Below, one piece after another: positions 34,427 to 41,821 of a DNA stretch of 61,176 nt. A program made the position numbers and the translations under genes. Source of the DNA: a virus; the IMG/VR virus record IMGVR_UViG_3300025108_004851, positions 1 to 61,176 of that record; one strand, 5' to 3'. Below the pieces are notes generated by a model. It ran no database searches. It was not told where the DNA came from and worked only from the letters and a program-made list of their open reading frames with translations. Position 1 is the first letter of the stretch, and every line of letters begins with the position of its first letter.

Positions 34427-37290
34427 AGCAATCAATATTTGAAGCAATGGTAAGTACATTACCACACAATGTTCAAGGAACACCTGTTCCTAGAGCCGAG
34501 ATGCCTCAATTAAAAGTGCCAGACTTAGAAAATTATAATACTGTACGAATAGATTTTCCAATAGATAGAATTAAACCAGTACAAACAGAAAGAGTGCCAG
34601 GACTAGCAAGAAAGGTTGCTCGAGATTTTGATGGTAAAGACAAACCGTTTATATTAGACAAAGACTACAAACTTGTTAACGGGCATCACAGATATGATGC
34701 CGCTAGATTGCTAGGTAAAGAAGTTGTAGATGTAGTTATAATCAGAGATAAAACCTTAGATCAACTAATGGGACTGCATAAAGATACAACAAGCAACACA
34801 CCAACTATTCAAACTGAAGACGACATGTCTGACTTTCACCGCAAACTAAAAATCGCACTAGAGAAAAGAAACCTTTTCGCTGACGGCGGAGGCGGCGGTG
34901 GCGGTGGAGGCGGTGGCGGCGGAGCCGGAGGTGGTGGTGCCGGTGGTGGTGCAGGAGCCGGAGGTGGTGCTGGAGCAGGAGCAGGAGCAAGTGCCGGAGC
35001 AGGAGCAAGTGCCGGAGGAGACTCAGGAGGCGACAGCGGTTCATCAGGTAGCAGTGATTCAGGACCAAGTACAGACAGTGGTGATAGTTCGCCAGCACCT
35101 GCAAGAGGTTATATGTACTTTGGTTCAATGCCAGCATACAGTAAAAGCAAAAAGAAGAAAAAGAAAAAGAAAAAAACTAGTACTAAATTTGGCAAAGGTG
35201 CATCGGTTTATGAAGCACAAGAAAATACTATATATGCAAAATGTGAATTAGAACATATTGTAGATGGTGTCGATAAAGGAAACTTTTTATTCAAGCAAGA
35301 ACCTGGTAAGCCTGTACTAGTTGTAGGAACAGTTACAGGACTAACACCAGGTAAGCATGGTTTTCATATACATGAATTTGGAGACCTAAGCAATGGCTGT
35401 GAAAGTGCAGGCGGACATTATAATCCAGACGGTGTAGATCACGGAGACTTAGATAGCGGACATGCAGGTGACTTAGGTAACATAGTTGCTGATGAAAACG
35501 GTATTGCAAAAATAGGAATAGTTTTAAAACGTGTAGACTTACACGGAGATAGAAACATTGTAGGCAGAGCAATAGTTGTTCATGCTGATGAAGATGATTT
35601 AGGCAAGGGCGGAGATGAGGAAAGTGCAAAAACAGGTAATGCAGGTGATAGATTAGGTTGTGGTGTTATTAGATTAGCAACATTAAATGAAACCATAGAA
35701 GCCGCACAAGATATGAAAGCATTAATGAAAGGCATAGATTCAGACTTAGCACAACGTAAAAAAGACCTCAAAAAGAAAATTAAGGCAAGTGTATACGAAG
35801 CACCAATAATTAGACCACAAGATTCATATGATCCAAACGCCAACGATGCATATAATTCTGCAACAAATAGACAACCTCCTAAATATGATTATGATCCTGA
35901 GGTAGATTATAGACCAGGTAAAAGTTTAGGTAAAATTCCTAACATACAATCTGAAACAGAAGTAGTACAGATGCCTAATAGAGATTTGTATTTGTTTTAT
36001 TCTAATACTATGCCTAAATCTACTACACCTGAACAAAAGACAATGTGGCAAAAATTTGTAACAGCAATGTTACACAATCCAAAAGCAAATCAAACTGGTC
36101 CTACCAAAGAAAAAAATGTAATAGGTTTTTTAAAATTAAAACCTTTTGAAGATGGTTATAGAGTTGCTGGTGTTGGAATGGATCCTGAAATACGAGGACA
36201 AGGCAAAGCAATTAAATTATACATGGCTTTTAGTGCCTGGAAAAGTGTTCCTATATATTCTGACTTTACACAAACGCCTAGTGCTAAAACAATGTGGAAT
36301 AGTATAATAGGCCGTTATCCTAAAAGAGTTGTTGCATATGATCAACAAAGTAAACAAGATATACCGTTATCTAAAGCAGGTGAGATGTATCAAGACGCAC
36401 CACCTGACTATAAAAAATTAACTCAATTCGACGTAGCGAAAGCTCATAGTGGCACTAAACTGTTTAAATTATTACCAGAAGGTGTAACAAAGGGCAACTT
36501 TGGTGGACTTATATATCCTCGACTACCACATGAAGAAGTGGTAGATGCCATTAGTGAGTGGGAGTACGGTAACACACCTATTGAACTTAGTAATGGATAT
36601 GTTATAAATGCCAGAGAAGAAGGCTATAACGAAGACGACAATGCTTGGGTATTATTAGACCCACAGGGTAAAATAATTGATGATGGTGAAGGTTCTATTG
36701 AAGATGTAATGCAGGACTTTACACCAATAGCAATAGAAGAAAACTTTGCTGACGGTAAAAAGAAAGGCAAAAGTCGTCCAGGTAGAGTAAAACGTTCAGG
36801 AGCAAGTTGCAATGGCTCAGTAACTGATCTGCGTAAACGTGCAAAAAATAGCAGTGGTGAGAAAGCAAAAATGTATCACTGGTGTGCTAACATGAAGTCT
36901 GGTAAAAAGAAAACTAAAGAAAGTTACTATAGTAGAATGGCAGTTGATAAGATAGAAATGAGACCAAAAGACTTTAATGACAAGTACGGTACAGCAGACG
37001 CCTATACTGGCATAGCTCAGCCTCAACAGAAACTAAAACCATCTAAGTGGGAAGTTGGTAACCCAACAGGACCTCATAGCGAAAATGTTTTTATAAACAT
37101 TCGCACTAATCAAGTATCAGGAGCCACTGCAATAAAACAAATAACTGCTCAATACACACATGACCAAATGGTTAAACCTCTAGAGCAGGGCGGTTTAGGT
37201 GCAAGGCAGACAAAGAATACAAGTGATAACAAATACTATATGCCTTATGTGTTATTTGATAAACATGTAAAGTCCGGAAAGATAAAATAG
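34411..37290 (+). CDS. ParB-like / Cu-Zn superoxide dismutase / GNAT polyprotein, putative packaged head protein
   Basis: 959 aa from ATG 34411; GTG 34423 would give MKQSIFE before AM, a perfect leader. Residues 45-120: ParB-like fold with LVNGHHRYDAARLLG (H92-H93-R94). Then a Gly/Ala run, a Ser-rich part and ten Lys. Residues about 270-420: complete Cu/Zn SOD with GFHIHEFGD (H319, H321), GGHYNP (H336), H344, HAGDLGN (H351, D354), VVHADEDDLG (H391), and cysteines C330 and C417. The SOD lies between two identical sites, ASVYE before AQ (E268) and ASVYE before AP (E463), so cleavage would free a 195-aa enzyme. Near 560-650: GNAT motif VGMDPEIRGQGKA. Near 785-835: basic Cys module (RPGRVKRSGASCNG, MYHWCANMK). 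Confidence 0.85.
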   Translation: MGKTVKQSIFEAMVSTLPHNVQGTPVPRAEMPQLKVPDLENYNTVRIDFPIDRIKPVQTERVPGLARKVARDFDGKDKPFILDKDYKLVNGHHRYDAARLLGKEVVDVVIIRDKTLDQLMGLHKDTTSNTPTIQTEDDMSDFHRKLKIALEKRNLFADGGGGGGGGGGGGGAGGGGAGGGAGAGGGAGAGAGASAGAGASAGGDSGGDSGSSGSSDSGPSTDSGDSSPAPARGYMYFGSMPAYSKSKKKKKKKKKTSTKFGKGASVYEAQENTIYAKCELEHIVDGVDKGNFLFKQEPGKPVLVVGTVTGLTPGKHGFHIHEFGDLSNGCESAGGHYNPDGVDHGDLDSGHAGDLGNIVADENGIAKIGIVLKRVDLHGDRNIVGRAIVVHADEDDLGKGGDEESAKTGNAGDRLGCGVIRLATLNETIEAAQDMKALMKGIDSDLAQRKKDLKKKIKASVYEAPIIRPQDSYDPNANDAYNSATNRQPPKYDYDPEVDYRPGKSLGKIPNIQSETEVVQMPNRDLYLFYSNTMPKSTTPEQKTMWQKFVTAMLHNPKANQTGPTKEKNVIGFLKLKPFEDGYRVAGVGMDPEIRGQGKAIKLYMAFSAWKSVPIYSDFTQTPSAKTMWNSIIGRYPKRVVAYDQQSKQDIPLSKAGEMYQDAPPDYKKLTQFDVAKAHSGTKLFKLLPEGVTKGNFGGLIYPRLPHEEVVDAISEWEYGNTPIELSNGYVINAREEGYNEDDNAWVLLDPQGKIIDDGEGSIEDVMQDFTPIAIEENFADGKKKGKSRPGRVKRSGASCNGSVTDLRKRAKNSSGEKAKMYHWCANMKSGKKKTKESYYSRMAVDKIEMRPKDFNDKYGTADAYTGIAQPQQKLKPSKWEVGNPTGPHSENVFINIRTNQVSGATAIKQITAQYTHDQMVKPLEQGGLGARQTKNTSDNKYYMPYVLFDKHVKSGKIK

Positions 37291-37297
37291 ATAAATA
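37290..37297 (+). promoter_or_regulatory. late promoter box GATAAATA, leaderless geometry
   Basis: GATAAATA overlapping the polyprotein stop codon, then caatt, then ATG at 37303: 5 nt and no RBS. Confidence 0.8.
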
Positions 37298-37302
37298 CAA
37301 TT

Positions 37303-37629
37303 ATGCTTATAAACGACATTATAACAGAAACAACTTCCGGTGGTATTGCCATTGTTGCTTCACCAATGGGCAAAATGCAAAAGAGACCTAACCCAAGTGT
37401 TTTTGCAAAAAGCAAAAAGAGAGTTTCAGAAGATACAGACCCAAAAGCAGATCCAGAAATTGTTGCCAAGTTTGCTAGGGTAAGTGATAAAGACAGATCT
37501 TACTATATTATGAAGTGGGCTGAAGAAAAAGGAATTAATAGCGACGATGCTATGTGCCTAGCAGGTTATGTAAGAGATGGATATATAGGCGCAGGTGCTT
37601 GGAACTGGGCATATCGACCAAAAGGTTAA
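37303..37629 (+). CDS. small internal-protein candidate
   Basis: 108 aa. Leader MLINDIITE resembles the head-targeting N-termini, followed by TTSGGIAIVASPMGKMQKRP, a pattern I associate with small marine phage proteins. The C-terminal half (YYIMKWAEEKGINSDDAMCLAGYVRDG, then WNWAYRPKG) is a helical module. Transcribed from its own leaderless late promoter. Function unknown. Confidence 0.6.
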   Translation: MLINDIITETTSGGIAIVASPMGKMQKRPNPSVFAKSKKRVSEDTDPKADPEIVAKFARVSDKDRSYYIMKWAEEKGINSDDAMCLAGYVRDGYIGAGAWNWAYRPKG

Positions 37630-37631
37630 TT

Positions 37632-37856
37632 ATGAAAGCAGTTAAATGCAAAGACGGCCACCTCAGTTTCATTAGTTCTAATGATGCGAGACTCTTCAAC
37701 AAAATAGACTTTGACAGATTTTTAGATATAAATACATTAGACGAAGGAACTTTACATCAATGCGAAGAGATGTATAAACAAAACGTCATCCGTAAAATAA
37801 CTACAAAGGAAGGAAAAGTTGGCTACAAAATCTACCCACAAAAAACAGAAGTATAA
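37632..37856 (+). CDS. hypothetical small protein
   Basis: 74 aa from the ATG at 37632, 2 nt after the preceding stop; the open frame extends upstream but only in an alternative frame of the previous gene. Contains two Cys and a mixed alpha/beta pattern (CKDGHLSFISSNDARLFNKI). No family recognised. Its end overlaps the following TTG-start gene by 38 nt. Confidence 0.55.
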   Translation: MKAVKCKDGHLSFISSNDARLFNKIDFDRFLDINTLDEGTLHQCEEMYKQNVIRKITTKEGKVGYKIYPQKTEV

Positions 37857-38277
37857 CAAAAGACAGAAGCAAGATCTAGCAGTTAAGTTAGATAAACTTG
37901 CTCAAAATGTGTCTAAACGTGGTGCCTATGTGGTTACTAGGAATGCTACTAACGATTTCTTCGTTATAGTAGAGGCTTTAAATAAAAAGGTGGTATTGAC
38001 ACATATACTTCAAAAAAACACAGCACAAGGGCTTTGTGTACGTCTAAACAGCCGAAATAAGCCCAACTCACCTTATGAACCAGTGACAGATATGCAACTA
38101 ACTAGAACACAAAAGTTGTTAAATAGATATGCTGATCTATTCACCGAATCAATATTTCACAAATACACAATCAAAACAACAAAAAAGAATTTTACAAGAG
38201 ACGTGGCATTTATAAGATTACACGAAACAGTTCTCAAACTCAAAGGCATTGCAGAAGAGCTAAGACACCAGTTATAA
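37819..38277 (+). CDS. basic hypothetical protein with TTG start
   Basis: 152 aa. TTG at 37819 is preceded by aaggaagg with 5-nt spacing, and no ATG occurs until late in the frame, so TTG is the likely start. The N-terminus is Lys/Gln-rich (KSTHKKQKYNKRQKQDLAVK), then a beta region (GAYVVTRNATNDFFVIVEA) and a helical C-terminus. No domain recognised. Confidence 0.6.
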   Translation: MATKSTHKKQKYNKRQKQDLAVKLDKLAQNVSKRGAYVVTRNATNDFFVIVEALNKKVVLTHILQKNTAQGLCVRLNSRNKPNSPYEPVTDMQLTRTQKLLNRYADLFTESIFHKYTIKTTKKNFTRDVAFIRLHETVLKLKGIAEELRHQL

Positions 38278-38302
38278 AACTTTTAATAAATTTTGCAATT
38301 AT

Positions 38303-38310
38303 GATAAATA
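38303..38310 (+). promoter_or_regulatory. late promoter box GATAAATA
   Basis: GATAAATA 34 nt before the ATG at 38345, with a leader carrying taggaaa as a plausible RBS. Confidence 0.75.
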
Positions 38311-38344
38311 AGTGTAATAACTAACTTATAACTAGGAAATCACT

Positions 38345-39634
38345 ATGTTTTTGAATGAATTTAATCAAACATCAATTAGTAAGGTAGCATCGCTTAACAA
38401 AATGCTGTCTGAAGAATTTGGTATAAAAATCAATCCAGGAACAGTCAATCTCACAAAGTTAATGAAGATTAACGAGCAGGCCAAAGCGGCTTTGTATAAA
38501 ATTAGAGGTAGTAAGAAGAAATTTCAATTAGAGCCAGAGTATGCAAAATACTTAGGTTTAAAAGATATTTCAGAGACGATGATTGTTGAAGGGTACTACG
38601 AATCCAGCCCAGGCTACCAAGCACTAGAGGCTAAAATCTATGAAAGAGTAATGGAACTTTGTAATTCAGGGTACACGGCAGAAGAAGCCAGAAGCCAATG
38701 TATGAACGAAGTTAGACAAGACCCGTCTCATTGTTATGAAGATGCATGTACAGAGACTATGGTTATGTCTGCAATTGGCAAATTCGAAGAGTCATGTGGT
38801 AGTAAGCATGAATCAATTGAAGAAGAGTTAGGCCTTCCAGAAACTGATATGAGTCCAAGACTAGTAAGAGAACTTGCTACTGAAATTGGAATAGATCTTG
38901 CAACAATGGAAGATTACAATGCTATCGAAGAAAAACTTAAAACTTTTGCTGAAGTTAGTGGCAAAAGCAGAGACTCAGTTGTTGGTTTCCTAAACGGTCT
39001 CGAAGAAGATTCAGTAGTTAGTGGTATCCAAATGTTTGGCAGAAAGATTGAAGAGCAAAATAAATTTACTGGTGCTAGAAAAGATGCTATTGCACAAGGC
39101 AAAGATTCTTTTGAAGTAGATGGTAAAACATATAAAGTAACTGGTGATACTTCCGATGAAGAGGAAGCAGTAGAGGAAAGTACAATGTTTGATTCAATTA
39201 TAGATGAAATGCTTAACGAAGAAGTTGGCGAAAAAGAAGCAGAAGTTGTTATGGCTGTTAGAGCATTAGCAGATGATATTCAAGACCAAGTAGAAAGAAT
39301 TGGTAGAATGGTTAATGAAGATATTCCAGCAATAGCAGATTCTATTAGAACTGAAATGGGAGCCGATACAGCATTATCATTCTCAGATGGTTCATCACAA
39401 TTACTTACAGCACACTTAGAAGCAGTTAAGGCTGTTAAGTCTGCATTTGATCAACAAATTAGCGGATTAACAGGCGGCGAAATGGTTGGCGGTCTTGGTG
39501 ATACGGCAGATTTAGGTGCCGAACTAAACAGCGATCCTTCAATGGATAGTTTAGGAATGGAAGAGCCAGTAGCAGACAACGTTCCAGCAATGGCAGGCCC
39601 AGAAGAAGAGCCACTCGGAAGAGCAGAGGTTTAA
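38345..39634 (+). CDS. late acidic protein, possible head core or internal protein
   Basis: 429 aa, acidic and helical. The N-terminus MFLNEFNQTSISKVASLNKM is similar in style to the targeting leaders. A MIVE site followed by GYYESSPGYQ near residue 80 could be a protease cut. A Cys-rich helical segment follows (ELCNSGYTAEEARSQCMNEV, SHCYEDACTETM, ESCGSKH). The C-terminal third is helical with an acidic Gly/Ala/Pro tail. It could be a scaffold/core protein or packaged cargo; no function can be named. Confidence 0.6.
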   Translation: MFLNEFNQTSISKVASLNKMLSEEFGIKINPGTVNLTKLMKINEQAKAALYKIRGSKKKFQLEPEYAKYLGLKDISETMIVEGYYESSPGYQALEAKIYERVMELCNSGYTAEEARSQCMNEVRQDPSHCYEDACTETMVMSAIGKFEESCGSKHESIEEELGLPETDMSPRLVRELATEIGIDLATMEDYNAIEEKLKTFAEVSGKSRDSVVGFLNGLEEDSVVSGIQMFGRKIEEQNKFTGARKDAIAQGKDSFEVDGKTYKVTGDTSDEEEAVEESTMFDSIIDEMLNEEVGEKEAEVVMAVRALADDIQDQVERIGRMVNEDIPAIADSIRTEMGADTALSFSDGSSQLLTAHLEAVKAVKSAFDQQISGLTGGEMVGGLGDTADLGAELNSDPSMDSLGMEEPVADNVPAMAGPEEEPLGRAEV

Positions 39635-39637
39635 TTA

Positions 39638-39985
39638 ATGCTCATTTCAGAAGTAGTCAGTTCTGGAATGGCAGGTCCAGAAGATGAATTGGTAGTTGCC
39701 ATTGAGGACCTACTAAGTAGATATATGGCTGATGGTAATGACGAGGCTGATATCCCTACAGATGAATTCAAAAGTAATTTAGAGGCTGATATTAATAGGC
39801 CAATCGACATGGGCACTTTAATTAGTGTATTAGGTCAAAGCGGTTTTGCTAGTAGTGTAGATAAAACAACTATTAGAGCAAAAGGCGACCTAAGTAAGGA
39901 TATAGACACAGACCCAGAAAAAACAGTTGATGTTGGTAAAATGGCTGGTGATCAAGCCATGAAAGATATTAAGGCAGATCTATAA
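39638..39985 (+). CDS. small acidic late protein
   Basis: 115 aa, starting 3 nt after the previous stop. N-terminal MLISEVVSSGMAGPEDE recalls the leader pattern. Acidic throughout (DGNDEADIPTDEF, KDIDTDPEKTVD). A helix-turn-helix-like segment (MGTLISVLGQSGFASSVDKTTI) is not convincing as a DNA-binding motif. Role unknown. Confidence 0.55.
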   Translation: MLISEVVSSGMAGPEDELVVAIEDLLSRYMADGNDEADIPTDEFKSNLEADINRPIDMGTLISVLGQSGFASSVDKTTIRAKGDLSKDIDTDPEKTVDVGKMAGDQAMKDIKADL

Positions 39986-40305
39986 TGGCAAGTATATTTT
40001 CTAATGCGGCAACGGCCCGTAAAGATACTAGGAACAATTCAGTTATTCATGCTGAAGTGCGTAGCATTGAAACTGCTGTACTAGGTAACATTGATGCCGG
40101 AGTATTATACGCAAACGTATCTACAGGCACAACAATGACAGATAGTAATGCGTATTACAAAGCATACTATGGTGTTACTACAGATGTAACTAAAAAAGAT
40201 CAAGTAGACTATGTCTGTAAGTATTTTAAAGACTTAGGATATGGTGTCAAAATAGCACAAAACTTAACAACCACAGATACAATTACCTGGAATATTAGTT
40301 GGTAA
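39985..40305 (+). CDS. small late protein, probably structural
   Basis: 106 aa, overlapping the preceding stop by 1 nt. The repeating Thr/Asn/Tyr-rich beta pattern (VLYANVSTGTTMTDSNAYYK) and a C-terminal LGYGVKIAQNLTTTDTITW fit a small virion component. I recall related short proteins from marine T4-like phages without assigned function. Confidence 0.6.
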   Translation: MASIFSNAATARKDTRNNSVIHAEVRSIETAVLGNIDAGVLYANVSTGTTMTDSNAYYKAYYGVTTDVTKKDQVDYVCKYFKDLGYGVKIAQNLTTTDTITWNISW

Positions 40306-40316
40306 TATAACATACA

Positions 40317-40324
40317 CATAAATA
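40317..40324 (+). promoter_or_regulatory. late promoter box CATAAATA, leaderless geometry
   Basis: CATAAATA, then tgtgt, then ATG at 40330: 5 nt. This favours 40330 over the ATG at 40324, which overlaps the box. Confidence 0.65.
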
Positions 40325-40329
40325 TGTGT

Positions 40330-41100
40330 ATGGAACGTATTGATATATGGTTTGGCGACAGTTGGGCTATAGGTAATGAATTACCAAGCAAACTAAACTC
40401 AGCAGAAATTAGAACACTAAAAAAAACTGGTTTTCCTAACCTCAGAGATAATACTCAAAATCCACAAGAATCATACCCAGCACTTGTCTCTAAGCAACGA
40501 GGCACAACATATCAAAATTATGCGATTGCAGGTGGAAGTTACGAATTTGCATACTTTCAAATGTGTAATTGGCTAGCAAATGGTAACTTCACTGATGACA
40601 ATGAATATACTTTTTGGTTACAAACTACTGCGGCAACAAGAGATTTTGGCATAGACTATAATTTTAAAAGACATCATTTTCAAGGAATAAAAAAGTTTTC
40701 TAGAGGTAAACTTTTAAATTTTCAACAAGCAAAGAGCCTACCAGAGTTTGCTGATTTTGATGCTAATATGACGTTAAATGCTATATGGACTCTTTGTAAA
40801 TCAAATTATATCAAACTTAAGATTGTTCCATTGTGGATAGGCATGAATTTAGTACCGGAAGTAAATATTGTTCCACAAGGAAAATGGATAGCAGATCCTA
40901 ATACTAATATGTTACAAAATATATTTGGCAAGAATGTCTTTCCCGATGGTGGTATAGACACATCTGATATAGATAACGAACATATTATAAAACAAATCCA
41001 GCAGTACGACTATATCTCACCTAACGATTGCCATCCAAATAAACAAGGACACAAACGTATTGCGGACTATATAATTAGTATATTAAACAAAAGAAAATAA
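40330..41100 (+). CDS. SGNH/GDSL-type hydrolase
   Basis: 256 aa from 40330. Block I is FGDSWAIG with the nucleophile Ser11 in G-D-S. A later NYAIAGGSYEFAY supplies the block II/III Gly-Asn region. The C-terminal NDCHPNKQGH (D about 233, H about 235) is block V with the D-x-x-H dyad. SGNH enzymes are esterases or lipases acting on acetylated sugars or lipids. The leaderless late promoter suggests a virion-associated enzyme, perhaps for de-acetylating surface polysaccharide (inference). Confidence 0.8.
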   Translation: MERIDIWFGDSWAIGNELPSKLNSAEIRTLKKTGFPNLRDNTQNPQESYPALVSKQRGTTYQNYAIAGGSYEFAYFQMCNWLANGNFTDDNEYTFWLQTTAATRDFGIDYNFKRHHFQGIKKFSRGKLLNFQQAKSLPEFADFDANMTLNAIWTLCKSNYIKLKIVPLWIGMNLVPEVNIVPQGKWIADPNTNMLQNIFGKNVFPDGGIDTSDIDNEHIIKQIQQYDYISPNDCHPNKQGHKRIADYIISILNKRK

Positions 41101-41103
41101 TTT

Positions 41104-41778
41104 ATGTTAGTAGAAAAGTTTGAATACCCAACACTTAAACGGGTAACAGCAAAAAACGGACAACGACAATACACTGGAGACGACGACCAACCAGTTCCAA
41201 GTGTAACCACAGTACTTTCAGATACTGGTGATAAAACTGCCCTAATAGCCTGGCGCAAACGTGTAGGTGATGCAGAAGCAAACCGTGTAAGCAAAGAAGC
41301 CGCAGGACTTGGTACTAAAGTACATAATGCTTTAGAAAAGTATGTGTTACAAGAAGACTACGATATCAAAGGTAACAATCATATCAGCATAATGGCTAAA
41401 AACATGCTTGACGAGATGATAGACAAGGGTCTAAGTCAAGTAAATGAGATATGGGGTGTTGAAGTAGCCTTAATTGCAAAAGGCTTATACGCAGGTACAA
41501 GCGATGCTGTGGGCATGTTTAACGGAGTTGAAAGTATTATTGACTTCAAGACTGCTAAAAAGATTAAGAAACGTGAGTGGATTGAAGATTATTTTATGCA
41601 AGGTTGTGCTTATGCATTGGCACACAATGAAATGTTTGGTACAAACATTAAACAAGTTGCTATCCTTATGATAGACAGAGAAGGCAAATATGCTGATTTT
41701 GTTATAGAAGGCGACGAGTTTGAAGAGTACTGTCATAAATGGGCACAGAGACTAGCCGACTACTATAACAAAGTTTAA
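41104..41778 (+). CDS. PD-(D/E)XK exonuclease (RecB/Cas4/MGME1-like)
   Basis: 224 aa. The core motifs of RecB-family nucleases are present: GTKVHNALEKYV (helix with His), GTSDAVGMFNG (Asp), SIIDFKTAKK (the D-x-K pair) and DYFMQGCAYALAHNE (the Q-x-x-x-Y motif IV). Families related to mitochondrial MGME1 nuclease occur in marine T4-like phages. It starts 3 nt after the SGNH stop. Likely degrades or processes single-stranded DNA ends in recombination. Confidence 0.85.
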   Translation: MLVEKFEYPTLKRVTAKNGQRQYTGDDDQPVPSVTTVLSDTGDKTALIAWRKRVGDAEANRVSKEAAGLGTKVHNALEKYVLQEDYDIKGNNHISIMAKNMLDEMIDKGLSQVNEIWGVEVALIAKGLYAGTSDAVGMFNGVESIIDFKTAKKIKKREWIEDYFMQGCAYALAHNEMFGTNIKQVAILMIDREGKYADFVIEGDEFEEYCHKWAQRLADYYNKV

Positions 41779-41789
41779 CTGCTAAATGT

Positions 41790-41797
41790 GATAAATA
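41790..41797 (+). promoter_or_regulatory. late promoter box GATAAATA
   Basis: GATAAATA with a 24-nt leader that contains taaggaga, a good RBS for the GTG start at 41822. Confidence 0.8.
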
Positions 41798-41821
41798 CTG
41801 TTAAGTAAGGAGACAGTAACA

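Noticed and set aside
34543-34770. ParB-like domain as a partition protein of a plasmid-like prophage
   Set aside because: It lies inside a packaged-type polyprotein with an SOD and no ParA or parS. The fold is used here in another role.
34805-35251. Open frames on both strands over the Gly/Ala-rich part of the SOD polyprotein
   Set aside because: They result from the repetitive ggn/gcn sequence and give Leu/His- or Val/Glu-repeats with no meaning.
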